64,000 nucleotides of DNA from Gaoshiqia hydrogeniformans (GCF_049347105.1 NZ_CP186334.1:868001-932000); one strand, 5' to 3'. Numbered from the stretch's first letter, positions 1 through 8,798 are shown. Made by a program: numbers and translations. Notes: generated by a model from the sequence alone, not told the origin.

Positions 1-2
1 AC

Positions 3-746
3 CTGGTTTATGTGACTTCGGGAAATAAAACGTGGATCACTCCCGACGGGGAATTTCCGGCATCGCCAGGCGATGCGGTTTACTGCAAAAAAGGCGCGTG
101 TATCATGCGAAATTCCTATGAAACAGATTTTTGCGCTTTGATTTTTTTCTTTCCAAAAGATTTTATCCGGGAGGTCGTGCTGGAGTATCAGGTGAACCTT
201 AAAAACAACGAATCAGAAGAACAAAATAATTTTCAGATCCTGAGGATGAATGTTGATGCCAACCTGAGATTATTCTTTGAATCTGTTTCCACCTATTTTC
301 TTCAGAATGCTGTTCCGTCAAAACACTTGCTCAAATTAAAATTTAAGGAATTACTCCTTCAGATACTGACAACAAATTACAACCCCCTGCTCAAAGCCTA
401 TTTTCTTTCAACACTCAGTGAAACAAGAGAAAATATCGAATCGGTGATGAGAAAAAACCTCCTGTTTAATTTGTCAATGGAAGCATATGCCAGGCTCTGC
501 AACCGCAGCCTTTCTTCGTTTAAAAGGGATTTTAAAAAAGCTTTTGGCATTCCCCCCTTGCAATGGATTATGGAAGAGCGACTTAAATATGCCAGATCCA
601 GGTTATTAGCGACCGAAGAACATATCAACGACATTGCATTTTATTCGGGTTTTGAATCAACGCCGCATTTTATCCGGTGCTTCAAAAAGCATTTTGGCCT
701 GCCGCCACTCCAATTCAGACTACAATCGGAAAAATCTGAGAACTAA
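3..746 (+). CDS. AraC-family transcriptional regulator (5' end off window)
   Basis: The reading frame is open to the left edge, so the true start lies upstream; the GTG at position 12 is only the first start-like codon in the window. The first ~120 visible residues look like the cupin-type sensor region of AraC regulators. The last ~100 residues carry two helix-turn-helix units: one around MEAYARLCNRSLSSFKRDF, then the family signature with IAFYSGFESTPHFIRCFKKHFG and PPLQFR at the end. Such proteins bind DNA and usually activate a neighbouring gene in response to a small ligand. The gene lies directly upstream of, and co-directional with, the methyltransferase and decarboxylase genes, which are natural candidate targets. 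The ligand cannot be told from the sequence. Confidence 0.85.
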   Translation: MVYVTSGNKTWITPDGEFPASPGDAVYCKKGACIMRNSYETDFCALIFFFPKDFIREVVLEYQVNLKNNESEEQNNFQILRMNVDANLRLFFESVSTYFLQNAVPSKHLLKLKFKELLLQILTTNYNPLLKAYFLSTLSETRENIESVMRKNLLFNLSMEAYARLCNRSLSSFKRDFKKAFGIPPLQWIMEERLKYARSRLLATEEHINDIAFYSGFESTPHFIRCFKKHFGLPPLQFRLQSEKSEN

Positions 747-861
747 TCTGTTCAATATCCAAATCATCAATTATTTGAGCTTATCAGACAATCATGTCTT
801 TTTTAATGCTTCTACCTTTGCTGAACAGATTTTCATTTTTTACTTATTAAAAATAAAAGAC

Positions 862-1596
862 ATGAAAAAGACATTAAGCGCAGTTTATGCATTATTCTGT
901 TATGCGATCGGTTTCCTTTCGCTTTTATACTGGATTGCATCGACAGGTAATCTGTTTCCGGAAGCGTCGATTGACGGCGTTCCCGTCATGGATACCGGTT
1001 CGGCCATCCTGAAAAATCTGGGCCTCGTCTTTCTGTTCGGAATCCAGCACACCGTTATGGCCCGCAGGGGTTTCAAAAAATGGATCATCCGTTTTATTCC
1101 GGCTCATCTTGAGCGCAGTACCTATGTTTTGGCAACCGGAATCGCACTTACGCTGCTGGTTTGGCAATGGGAGCCGCTTGGTGGTGTGATTTGGCAGGTT
1201 AGTAACGAATCTGTTTGGTACAACGTATTGTATGGCATGTTCTTCACCGGATGGGTGATTCTGTTTATCAGTACTTTTTTGATCAATCATTTTGATCTTT
1301 TCGGACTGAGGCAAGCCTATCTCCGCATCAGAAATGAGCCTTACAAAGCAATTGATTTTAAAGTAGTTGCTTTTTATAAATATTCACGGCACCCGCTGTA
1401 CCTGGGCACCCTGATTGGCATTTGGTCAACCCCGTTGATGACAGTCACGCACCTGGTCTATTCACTGTTACTGACCACCTACATTCTGGTCGGTCTTTAT
1501 TACGAAGAAAAAGATTTGATCCATGTTTTTGGCGAACAATACCTTGCCTACAAACGATCGACACCCCGTATTATTCCAATTAAACTAAAACAGTAA
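862..1596 (+). CDS. mddA: MddA-like methanethiol S-methyltransferase (NnrU/ICMT-like membrane protein)
   Basis: A 244-residue protein with about five hydrophobic segments. The frame is open further upstream, but the ATG at 862 gives a start directly before the first membrane segment (MKKTLSAVYALF). Conserved blocks resemble what I remember of MddA: QHTVMARRGFKKW, LERSTYVLA, STFLINHFDLFGLRQAYLR, the RHPLYLGTLIG S-adenosylmethionine-site motif and YEEKDL near the end. MddA methylates methanethiol to dimethyl sulfide in the membrane. The stop is 2 bases before the decarboxylase ATG, so the two are very probably co-transcribed. The wider NnrU/isoprenylcysteine methyltransferase superfamily is certain; the exact substrate is inferred from motif similarity. 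Confidence 0.75.
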   Translation: MKKTLSAVYALFCYAIGFLSLLYWIASTGNLFPEASIDGVPVMDTGSAILKNLGLVFLFGIQHTVMARRGFKKWIIRFIPAHLERSTYVLATGIALTLLVWQWEPLGGVIWQVSNESVWYNVLYGMFFTGWVILFISTFLINHFDLFGLRQAYLRIRNEPYKAIDFKVVAFYKYSRHPLYLGTLIGIWSTPLMTVTHLVYSLLLTTYILVGLYYEEKDLIHVFGEQYLAYKRSTPRIIPIKLKQ

Positions 1597-1598
1597 CG

Positions 1599-3149
1599 AT
1601 GAAAACATTAACCGGTAAAAACACAACATTAAACATGGGCGCTGACGAATTTCGAAGTGCAGCGCACGAACTGACGGAACGCATTGCCACTTTCATGGAA
1701 GAATTGCCTGAAATGAACGTGACCAAAGGAGAAAATCCCATCGCCATTCGGTCGTTCCTGACCAATAAAAGCTTACCGCTGCAGGGTGAAGAATCCCGGG
1801 AAATTCTCAAAGAGGCTTCTGAACTGCTTTTCGGTCATTCGCTGTTCAATGGCCATCCCCGGTTTTGGGGATACATTACCTCATCGGCAGCTCCAATTGG
1901 CGCATTAGCAGACTTTCTTGCTTCGTCGGTCAATGCCAATGTGGGCGCATTTGCCTTGTCGCCAATGGCTACCGAAATCGAACAACAGACCATTGCCTGG
2001 CTGTCTGAATTAATTGGTTATCAAGCTAATAGCGGAGGAATATTTGTAAGTGGCGGGAACATGGCCAATTTTTTAGGTTTTTTAGCCGCCCGGAGAAATA
2101 AAATCGGGGAAAAGATCCGGGAAGAAGGCTTAGCCGGTCTTCCCCTAAAACCAGTGATCCAACCATGGGGGGCTTATTCGCAGGTTCCGTTTCCTAAACC
2201 GGGAAAAAAACATTTTACCGTTTATTGCGCCAAAGGAACCCACACCTGGATTCAAAAAGCAGTTGATCTATTTGGCCACGGAACCGATTCCATCCGTTGG
2301 ATCGACTTAACCGACTCCCAGCAAATGTCCGTAACACATTTACAGGAACAAATCAGGATTGATATCCGACAAGGGCACCAACCTTTCCTGGTCGTCGGAA
2401 ACGCCGGATCGGTATCCACCGGCACAGTTGATCCGCTTCGCGAAATTGCAAACTTTTGTAAAACCCGGGATTTATGGTTTCATATTGATGGCGCTTACGG
2501 GGCGCCGGCGGCGGTCGTTCCTGAATTAGCTAATCTTTTCGACGGATTGGCTGAGGCTGATTCCATTGCGCTTGACCCGCATAAGTGGCTATACAGTCCG
2601 TTGGAGGCTGGCTGCATCCTGGTTCGCGACCGAAAATATTTGCACGACGCCTTCAGTTTCAACCCGGAGTATTACAACTTTGGCGGAAATGGCTATGACC
2701 AGCCAGTCAATTTTCATGAATATGGCATGCAAAATTCCAGGGGGTTCAGGGCGCTTAAAGTCTGGATGTCGATCAAACAAATGGGAAAAAACGGATTAAC
2801 AGACATGATCAGGAACAACATCAACCTATCAGAAAAGCTGTTTCATCTGGTTCAGGAAACTCCTGATTTGCAAGCGATCTCACAAAACCTGAGTATCACG
2901 ACTTTTCGGTATGTCCCGTCAGATATTGAAGATGAAGTTTATCTTAACAAACTGAATCAGGAGTTGCTCAATAAGCTGCAATCAGGCGGCGAAGTGTTTC
3001 TCAGCAACGCCATTGTGAATGGCCACTATTGCCTGAGACCATGCATCGTCAACTTCCGGACAAGCTATGCCGATCTGGAAGCTTTGGTCAGCATTGTGCT
3101 GCGTGAGGGAAAAAAGATTCATGAATCGTTGTTGGTTACGATCGAATGA
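1599..3149 (+). CDS. Pyridoxal-phosphate-dependent group II decarboxylase
   Basis: A 516-residue fold-type I PLP enzyme of the aromatic-amino-acid/glutamate/diaminobutyrate decarboxylase family. Visible signatures are the substrate-domain block HPRFWGYITSSA, the cofactor-side SGGNMANFLG, the PLP-ring aspartate in HIDGAYGA, and the Schiff-base lysine in LDPHKWLYSP (about residue 329). The length is normal for the family. It starts 2 bases after the methyltransferase stop, which suggests an operon, perhaps under the upstream AraC regulator. Motifs alone do not decide the substrate amino acid; tyrosine, tryptophan, DOPA and diaminobutyrate decarboxylases share these blocks. Confidence 0.85.
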   Translation: MKTLTGKNTTLNMGADEFRSAAHELTERIATFMEELPEMNVTKGENPIAIRSFLTNKSLPLQGEESREILKEASELLFGHSLFNGHPRFWGYITSSAAPIGALADFLASSVNANVGAFALSPMATEIEQQTIAWLSELIGYQANSGGIFVSGGNMANFLGFLAARRNKIGEKIREEGLAGLPLKPVIQPWGAYSQVPFPKPGKKHFTVYCAKGTHTWIQKAVDLFGHGTDSIRWIDLTDSQQMSVTHLQEQIRIDIRQGHQPFLVVGNAGSVSTGTVDPLREIANFCKTRDLWFHIDGAYGAPAAVVPELANLFDGLAEADSIALDPHKWLYSPLEAGCILVRDRKYLHDAFSFNPEYYNFGGNGYDQPVNFHEYGMQNSRGFRALKVWMSIKQMGKNGLTDMIRNNINLSEKLFHLVQETPDLQAISQNLSITTFRYVPSDIEDEVYLNKLNQELLNKLQSGGEVFLSNAIVNGHYCLRPCIVNFRTSYADLEALVSIVLREGKKIHESLLVTIE

Positions 3150-3310
3150 CAGCGGCATTTCTGATGATTTACCGGTTTGGGCCGGCCTGATGAGTTGGAA
3201 CCATCGCTTTTTGCATTTGCCGATAATTATGAACGTTTCCGGATTTTTGTTTTTTGGGCATCAGCCCGCACAAATAACCAGAGAAACAGAGAATTGGAAA
3301 AATTCCGGAA

Positions 3311-3937
3311 TCAGGTCAGATAAGAACGAAGTAATTCTTTCAGGCTGCCATAAGTCGATGCAAACACCTCGTCCAGCTCATCCATCGCGAACCAGCGGAC
3401 TTCGTCGATATCTTCCTCCTCCTGGGGCGAAGTATTCCCGTTTCCGGTATGAAGCATTTCGAACCAGCTTGTTTCTTTCCAAACCAGCCTGTTCGCTCCC
3501 TTTATGTATGGCGACTGATAAATATGACAGGTGTTTTGCAATTGACGAAGGATTTGCACCTGATCCAACCCGCATTCTTCTTTTACTTCGCGGATAGCCG
3601 CCTGCCGAAGCGATTCCTTTTTTTCAACTTTCCCTTTCGGTAAATCCCATCGTCCCAAACGTTTAATGAACAAAATATTCCCTTTACCATCTTTAACCAG
3701 GCCGCCGGCAGCCCGGATATAAGACATCTTCCCGGGCAATTCATCCAGTAACTTTTCATTTATTAAACAATTCAGAATAAGTTTTTTAGCATATTTCTGC
3801 CGGTCTAAATCCGAAATCAGCCTGAAAAAATCGCCAAAATCCTCAATATCAATATTTTGATAAATGTTATCTTTAAATGAATTATTAATTTCAGACCTCA
3901 GCAACAGCAGATACTCATTAAAAAAAACTTTGTACAT
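3311..3937 (-). CDS. Nudix hydrolase
   Basis: A 208-residue protein read leftward. The frame extends to 4033, but that would run through the pyrE promoter and start; the ATG at 3937, giving MYKVFFNEYLLLL, is the better choice. A ~75-residue N-terminal region of unknown function is followed by a Nudix domain with a complete box: GKVEKKESLRQAAIREVKEE then CGL (G-x5-E-x7-R-E-x2-E-E-x-G pattern). The preceding RAAGGLVKDGKGNILFI strand is typical. Nudix enzymes cleave nucleoside diphosphates linked to a second moiety; the substrate is not predictable here. It is divergent from pyrE, and the two start regions nearly touch. Confidence 0.85.
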   Translation of the reverse strand: MYKVFFNEYLLLLRSEINNSFKDNIYQNIDIEDFGDFFRLISDLDRQKYAKKLILNCLINEKLLDELPGKMSYIRAAGGLVKDGKGNILFIKRLGRWDLPKGKVEKKESLRQAAIREVKEECGLDQVQILRQLQNTCHIYQSPYIKGANRLVWKETSWFEMLHTGNGNTSPQEEEDIDEVRWFAMDELDEVFASTYGSLKELLRSYLT

Positions 3938-3940
3938 TTG
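3933..3940 (+). promoter_or_regulatory. Bacteroidetes-type -7 box (TACATTTG) for pyrE
   Basis: TACATTTG fits the TAnnTTTG consensus of the Bacteroidetes primary sigma factor. It lies 30 bases before the pyrE ATG, giving a predicted leader of about 25 bases. The -33 TTG element is not clear. It overlaps the divergent Nudix start codon. Confidence 0.6.
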
Positions 3941-3970
3941 CGATGAATTCAGTATTAAACATTTAACATT

Positions 3971-4603
3971 ATGCAAGACATCCACCTGGAAGTAACGAAA
4001 AAGCTCGTACAAATTAACACAATAAAAATCCAACCTTCAAATCCTTTTACCTGGGCTTCAGGCTGGAAAGCTCCGATTTATTGCGACAACCGGAAATTGT
4101 TGTCGTACCCCGAAGCGCGTACCTTTGTGCGTGATCAGTTTGTAAAACTCATCCGCGAAAAATATCCTGAAACAGAAGTCATTGCCGGGGTAGCAACCGG
4201 GGCAATTGCCCACGGGATGCTGGTGGCCCAGGAACTTGGCCTGCCATTTATTTACGTCCGCGCGAAACCGAAAGACCACGGTCTGGAAAACCTGATTGAA
4301 GGAGACCTGAAGGTAGGACAAAAAGTTGTGGTGATTGAGGACCTGGTATCAACAGGTGTCAGTAGCCTGAAAGCAGCAGAAGCAATCACCAACTTTGGCG
4401 GCGATGTATTGGGTATGCTGGCGATTTTCACCTACAATTTCCCGGTTGCAAAAGAAAACTTTGCCAAAGCCGGCATCGAACTGACAACATTGAGTCGTTA
4501 CAAAACATTAATTGAAGTTGCTCTGGAGTCGGGTGAGATCAAAGAATCCCAGGTAGAGTCGTTGAACAAATGGCGGGAAGATCCGGCCAACTGGGGAAAA
4601 TAA
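3971..4603 (+). CDS. pyrE: Orotate phosphoribosyltransferase
   Basis: A 210-residue protein, the usual PyrE length. It joins orotate to PRPP to give orotidine 5'-phosphate in pyrimidine synthesis in the cytosol. Visible features are the N-terminal TWASGWKAPIYCDNRKLLSYP block, the flexible-loop lysines in YVRAKPKDHG, and the PRPP-binding loop VVVIEDLVSTGVSSLKAAE. A TAnnTTTG promoter box lies 30 bases upstream and a clear terminator follows the stop, so it is probably a single-gene transcription unit. Confidence 0.96.
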   Translation: MQDIHLEVTKKLVQINTIKIQPSNPFTWASGWKAPIYCDNRKLLSYPEARTFVRDQFVKLIREKYPETEVIAGVATGAIAHGMLVAQELGLPFIYVRAKPKDHGLENLIEGDLKVGQKVVVIEDLVSTGVSSLKAAEAITNFGGDVLGMLAIFTYNFPVAKENFAKAGIELTTLSRYKTLIEVALESGEIKESQVESLNKWREDPANWGK

Positions 4604-4637
4604 TTCCGGAATATGATTTTTTCATTATAATACAGAC

Positions 4638-4665
4638 ATCCCCGGCCCTGTCGGGGATTTTTTTG
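4638..4665 (+). terminator. Rho-independent terminator after pyrE
   Basis: ATCCCCG and CGGGGAT form a 7-bp stem around a 7-base loop, followed directly by a run of seven T. It lies 35 bases after the pyrE stop. Confidence 0.85.
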
Positions 4666-4756
4666 TTTACACCAGCCGGAGGGAAAGAAAATCGCAGACC
4701 GGATTAGCAGCTTTAGCGCTTTTTTCAAACCTTTGCATCATATAAATTCAAAGACC

Positions 4757-5206
4757 ATGAGCATTCAGAAATACATCAGCGATATTAAACTCATTGAGCA
4801 GAACCAGGAGGTGGTGTTCAATTACCTGTCGAACTTCGAAAACCTGTCGCAATACGTTAACGAAGGCCTGTTATCAAAAATTAACGAGTCGGTTCCCCAA
4901 ATCACGGTCAGCAATTTTGAATCAGACGCCGATTCGTGCCGGTTCAATATTTCGGGAATGGGACAGGCCGAGATCCGGATCATTGAACGTGAACCGGCAA
5001 AAACCATTAAGATTTCAAGTTCGGGCGGACTGCCCATCGGCATCACCTTCTGGATCCAGTTGTTGCCGGAATCGCCCTACCAGTCGAAAATGAGACTGAC
5101 CTTGCATGCCGAGATGAGCATGATGATCAAAATGATGGTGAACAAAAAACTCGAAGACGGGATCAACCAGTTGGCCGACATGCTGACCAGGCTTCCCTAC
5201 CGCTAG
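4757..5206 (+). CDS. SRPBCC (START/polyketide-cyclase-like) family protein
   Basis: A 149-residue protein starting MSIQKYISDIK; an in-frame ATG 24 bases upstream is less likely because it adds an unrelated octapeptide. The pattern FNYLSNFENLSQYV, a central beta-rich part with FNISGMGQAEIRIIEREPAKTI, and a C-terminal long helix (INQLADMLTRLPY) match the helix-grip SRPBCC fold, which binds hydrophobic ligands. Its ligand and role are unknown. It is followed after 36 bases by selU, with no functional link evident. Confidence 0.7.
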   Translation: MSIQKYISDIKLIEQNQEVVFNYLSNFENLSQYVNEGLLSKINESVPQITVSNFESDADSCRFNISGMGQAEIRIIEREPAKTIKISSSGGLPIGITFWIQLLPESPYQSKMRLTLHAEMSMMIKMMVNKKLEDGINQLADMLTRLPYR

Positions 5207-5242
5207 AGCTGATTTGTCAAAAACACGAATTTGTCTGGCCAT

Positions 5243-6274
5243 ATGATCCAACGACTGTCCATTCATCAATACGACGAGCAGTTCCGGCACCTGCCCGTAA
5301 TTGATGTGCGTTCACCCGGCGAACATCAGAAAGGACATATCCCCGGCGCGGTGAATATCCCTTTGTTCTCGGATGGTGAACGGGCTGAGGTGGGGACCGT
5401 GTACGTTCAGCAGTCACGCGAAAAAGCAATTGAACTGGCTTATCACCTGGTGGCCCCGAAGCTGGATCAGTTCATCCTTCAGTCGGAGCGAGTCGCGCCC
5501 GGCAAAAACCTTATTATTCACTGCTGGAGGGGTGGGATGCGCAGCTCTTCCTTTGCGCAACACCTGGCTGATAATGGGTTCGGGCAGGTTTATGTTCTGG
5601 AAGGCGGTTACAAAGCTTACCGAAATTACGTACTCGATTTTTTTGCCCAACCGTTTAAACTCCGGATTTTGGGCGGCTATACCGGGAGCGGAAAAACCCG
5701 GCTGCTGAAAGAGTTCAAGGCCAGAGGCCTGCAGGTGATCGACCTGGAAGGATTGGCCCGGCACAAAGGCTCGGCTTTTGGCGGGATTAATCAACCGCCG
5801 CAACCCACAACCGAACAGTTCGAGAATAATCTGCATGATGAGTTCCGACGGTTAGATCCTGAAAAACCAATTTGGCTGGAAGACGAAAGCCACAACATCG
5901 GGTGTGTGAAAATTCCGATCAGCCTGTTTAATCAAATGCGGGAACAAACGGTCTTTTTTCTGGATATTCCCAGAGCAAAGCGTATCGACCTGTTAGTTGA
6001 AGAATACGGAAATTGCCCGCCTGCACAGCTGGCCTGCTCCGTTGAACGGATTTCGAAACGGCTGGGAGGCCTTGCAACAAAAGAAGCGATCCGCTACCTG
6101 GAAGACGGCAACTATCGCGAAGTGGTACAGCGGACCCTCCATTACTACGATAAATCTTACCTGAAAGGAATTGGGATGCGCGACCCGTCAAAGGTCAGCT
6201 ACATCGCTCTGCAAAGCGCCAATCCTCAGGAAAATGCAGACCTAATTTTAAACTTTTTTTACGGCAATGAATGA
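5243..6274 (+). CDS. selU: tRNA 2-selenouridine synthase
   Basis: A 343-residue protein (also called MnmH/YbbB). It converts 2-thiouridine at the wobble position of some tRNAs to 2-selenouridine via a geranylated intermediate, using selenophosphate. The N-terminal half is a rhodanese domain with IDVRSPGEHQKGHIPGAVN and the catalytic cysteine in HCWRGGMRSS; the C-terminal half has a P-loop, GGYTGSGKT. The ATG at 5243 is preferred over an in-frame TTG at 5231. Its end overlaps the selD start by 8 bases, so the selenophosphate supplier is co-expressed. Confidence 0.93.
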   Translation: MIQRLSIHQYDEQFRHLPVIDVRSPGEHQKGHIPGAVNIPLFSDGERAEVGTVYVQQSREKAIELAYHLVAPKLDQFILQSERVAPGKNLIIHCWRGGMRSSSFAQHLADNGFGQVYVLEGGYKAYRNYVLDFFAQPFKLRILGGYTGSGKTRLLKEFKARGLQVIDLEGLARHKGSAFGGINQPPQPTTEQFENNLHDEFRRLDPEKPIWLEDESHNIGCVKIPISLFNQMREQTVFFLDIPRAKRIDLLVEEYGNCPPAQLACSVERISKRLGGLATKEAIRYLEDGNYREVVQRTLHYYDKSYLKGIGMRDPSKVSYIALQSANPQENADLILNFFYGNE

Positions 6275-7298
6275 CATCAAACTCACCCAATACAGTCATG
6301 GCGCCGGCTGCGGTTGCAAAATATCGCCCCGGGTATTAAGCGCCATCCTGCATCAAACAATCGAGCCGATCCACGACTCCCGTTTGCTGGTCGGCAACGA
6401 AAGCCGCGATGATGCGGCGGTTTATGATATGGGCGACGGAACGGCCATCATCAGTACGACCGACTTTTTCATGCCCATTGTGGACGACCCGTTTACCTTT
6501 GGAAGAATTGCGGCCACCAACGCGATCAGCGATGTGTACGCCATGGGCGGAAAACCCTTGCTGGCCATTGCCATCCTGGGATGGCCGGTTAACAAGCTGG
6601 CTCCCGAAATAGCGCAGCAAGTGATGGACGGCGGACGGCAGGCCTGCAAAGATGCCGGAATTTGCCTGGCCGGGGGACACAGCATTGACAGTCCCGAACC
6701 CATTTTCGGACTGGCAGTTACCGGGCAGGTGTCGCTTAAAAAACTAAAACAAAACAACACCGCCACGGCAGCTTGTAAACTCTACCTGACCAAACCGCTT
6801 GGCGTAGGCATCTTTACAACTGCCCAGAAGCAAGGAAAACTGAAACCCGAACATGCCTGCATTGCGCCCGGCTCCATGTCGGAGTTAAACCAAATCGGAG
6901 AAGAACTGGCCGAGATAAACGGCATTACAGCCATGACCGATGTAACCGGCTTTGGCTTACTGGGCCACTTAACCGAGATGTGTGAAGGAAGCAAACTGTC
7001 GGCTTTGATTGAATTTGACAAGATCCCGCGTTTCCCCGAATTGGACGATTATATCGCGCAAAACTGCATCCCCGGCGGCACCCACCGCAACTGGGACAGC
7101 TACGGGCACCACGTTCAACTGCGTAACGAGCAGGAGAAATTAATTCTTTGCGACCCGCAGACCAGCGGCGGCCTCCTGATTGCCGTTGATCCGGCGGCAA
7201 TTGACCAGGTAGAGCAACTGCTGACTAGCCATCAGGTTCAAGCCGTTCCCTTTGGGTACCTCACTCCACAAACCGAAAAACTGATCACCTTGATTTAA
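6267..7298 (+). CDS. selD: Selenide, water dikinase (selenophosphate synthetase)
   Basis: A 343-residue enzyme making selenophosphate from selenide and ATP. The N-terminal catalytic block GAGCGCKISP carries the active-site cysteine in the position that is selenocysteine in some organisms, followed by the ATP-binding ESRDDAAVYDMGDGTAIISTTDFF region (split here for reading) and DVTGFGLLGHL. The 8-base overlap with selU is the usual arrangement and suggests that the selenium is used, at least partly, for tRNA modification. No selA, selB or tRNA-Sec is in the window. Confidence 0.95.
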   Translation: MNDIKLTQYSHGAGCGCKISPRVLSAILHQTIEPIHDSRLLVGNESRDDAAVYDMGDGTAIISTTDFFMPIVDDPFTFGRIAATNAISDVYAMGGKPLLAIAILGWPVNKLAPEIAQQVMDGGRQACKDAGICLAGGHSIDSPEPIFGLAVTGQVSLKKLKQNNTATAACKLYLTKPLGVGIFTTAQKQGKLKPEHACIAPGSMSELNQIGEELAEINGITAMTDVTGFGLLGHLTEMCEGSKLSALIEFDKIPRFPELDDYIAQNCIPGGTHRNWDSYGHHVQLRNEQEKLILCDPQTSGGLLIAVDPAAIDQVEQLLTSHQVQAVPFGYLTPQTEKLITLI

Positions 7299-7429
7299 AA
7301 TTATCCGGGACGATAAAAAGATAAAGGCATTTACAGGAAACATAAGCACGAAAAAGTATCCGGAAGGTCAAGGTTTATTCAACCAATAAGCAGTTTAACT
7401 GTTATTAAAAAGGTTAATCATCCGTTTCA

Positions 7430-7445
7430 GCGCCGCAGGTGGCGC
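7430..7445 (+). other. Short GC-rich hairpin before the hemerythrin gene
   Basis: GCGCC and GGCGC (5-bp stem, 6-base loop GCAGGT) end exactly at the ATG at 7446. A stem ending at a start codon would hinder initiation there, which favours the in-frame ATG at 7470. No other signal is obvious in the ~170 bases between selD and this gene. Confidence 0.35.
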
Positions 7446-7469
7446 ATGAAAAATCAAACTAAAATACCC

Positions 7470-8180
7470 ATGAAGATTTTTAAAAGAGACGATAAAATGA
7501 GTTCGCTGGTGGCAAGCAATTACAACCTGCTTCCTGTCATAAACCGCTTTGGCATCCGGTTGGGCTTCAAGGAAAAAACAATAGGCGAACTGTGTGAAAG
7601 CCAGGAAATCAACACCGATTTCTTTCTGGCCATTGTGAACACGTACAACGATGAGAATTATTTTCCTGAAAGCGAGCTGCTGTCGTTCTCTCCGGTATTA
7701 CTGATTGATTACCTTAAGAATACACATGCGTATTACATCAGTTACGTGTTGCCAAAAATTGAACGACTTCTGAATCAGGTGTTACTTAGTTGTAAAAAAA
7801 ACTGTTCGAGCCTAAAAATGATCAGCTCGTTCTACCAGAAATACAAAACCGAGTTGCTCGCTCACCTTCAGCTTGAAGATGAAAAGGTTTTTCCGTATAT
7901 CATCGATTTGTTCAGGAACAGAAAACTGAAAGACAACCACACCTCCATTCACGACTACGAAGAACAACACACCAATGTGGAGGAAAAGCTGAGCGACCTG
8001 AAAAATCTGGTCATCAAATACCTGGAACCCGGATATAATTCCAACGACATGAACGAGTTTTTATTCGCCTTATTCCAGTTTGAAAAAGATTTGTACGATC
8101 ATGCCCGGATCGAGGATAACATTTTGATTGTACAGGTAATCAAGCTTGAAGAAGAACTAAGAGATGAGTCACACCGCTAA
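7470..8180 (+). CDS. Hemerythrin-domain protein, ScdA/YtfE (RIC)-like
   Basis: A 236-residue protein. The start MKIFKRDDKM at 7470 is chosen over the ATG at 7446 because ScdA-like proteins usually begin this way and a hairpin abuts 7446. Residues ~8-60 form the ScdA N-terminal (DUF542-like) segment, NYNLLPVINRFGIRLGF. The rest is a four-helix hemerythrin domain with candidate di-iron ligands in LKNTHAYY, LLAHLQLEDEKVFP, HDYEEQHTNVEE and LYDHARIEDNIL. This family repairs iron-sulfur clusters after nitric oxide or oxidative damage. The classical CxxC of ScdA_N is not obvious. The LuxR-type gene 3 bases downstream is probably in the same operon. Confidence 0.75.
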   Translation: MKIFKRDDKMSSLVASNYNLLPVINRFGIRLGFKEKTIGELCESQEINTDFFLAIVNTYNDENYFPESELLSFSPVLLIDYLKNTHAYYISYVLPKIERLLNQVLLSCKKNCSSLKMISSFYQKYKTELLAHLQLEDEKVFPYIIDLFRNRKLKDNHTSIHDYEEQHTNVEEKLSDLKNLVIKYLEPGYNSNDMNEFLFALFQFEKDLYDHARIEDNILIVQVIKLEEELRDESHR

Positions 8181-8183
8181 AGC

Positions 8184-8780
8184 ATGGAAGAGAACGTATT
8201 TATTATTCATCCCTCTGAAATAATTCGGAAAGGCCTGGCCTGGATCCTTCAGGAATATTTTAACCTGGAGATTACCCAATTGGGCTCGGTGCATGATCTG
8301 TCTTCGTTTTTAGCGATCAGTAATAACCTCATCATTGTCATCCACGAAACCGGACAGAAGATTCCTGGTGAAGTGGAGGAAAAACTCAGGAAACACAACC
8401 AGGTCTTTCTGGTCGGTTTTACCGGGAAAAACAGTAAGCCTGATTTACCGTACGAATATGAGTTAAACGAACTGTCATCGGCCTTGCAAATTCAGAAACT
8501 GATCCAGGTCATCCGAAAATCAGCCAGCAAACAGAAAACCAGTCCGGTGGAAAACGGCGATTTAACGATCCGCGAAAAGGATGTGATCAGGCATATCGCG
8601 CTCGGATTTTTCAATAAAGAAATTGCCGACCGACTGAATATCAGCATCCACACCGTCATTTCGCACCGGAAAAACATTACTGAAAAACTCAACATCAAAT
8701 CAATCTCCGGCCTCACCATGTATGCCATTATGAACAACCTGATTGATATGACCGATATCAACCCCGAAGAATTGATCTGA
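8184..8780 (+). CDS. LuxR-type regulator with degenerate receiver domain
   Basis: A 198-residue protein. The C-terminal ~65 residues are a clear LuxR/NarL helix-turn-helix: LTIREKDVIRHIALGFFNKE, IADRLNISIHTVISHRKNI and KLNIKS. The N-terminal ~115 residues follow the receiver fold (VFIIHPSEIIRKGLAWIL) but the strand that should end in the phospho-acceptor Asp reads LIIVIHETG, with no Asp. The acidic pair after strand 1 is also missing. It is therefore unlikely to be switched by phosphorylation. It follows the hemerythrin protein by 3 bases and may regulate its expression or respond to its redox state; that is inference. Confidence 0.8.
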   Translation: MEENVFIIHPSEIIRKGLAWILQEYFNLEITQLGSVHDLSSFLAISNNLIIVIHETGQKIPGEVEEKLRKHNQVFLVGFTGKNSKPDLPYEYELNELSSALQIQKLIQVIRKSASKQKTSPVENGDLTIREKDVIRHIALGFFNKEIADRLNISIHTVISHRKNITEKLNIKSISGLTMYAIMNNLIDMTDINPEELI

Positions 8781-8798
8781 TTGCCTGAAAACTGAATT

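Noticed and set aside
5231..5242. TTG start for selU
   Set aside because: An ATG four codons later gives the usual MnmH N terminus leading into the rhodanese domain.
6267..7298. Selenocysteine in SelD
   Set aside because: The active-site codon is TGC (Cys) in GAGCGCK; there is no in-frame TGA.
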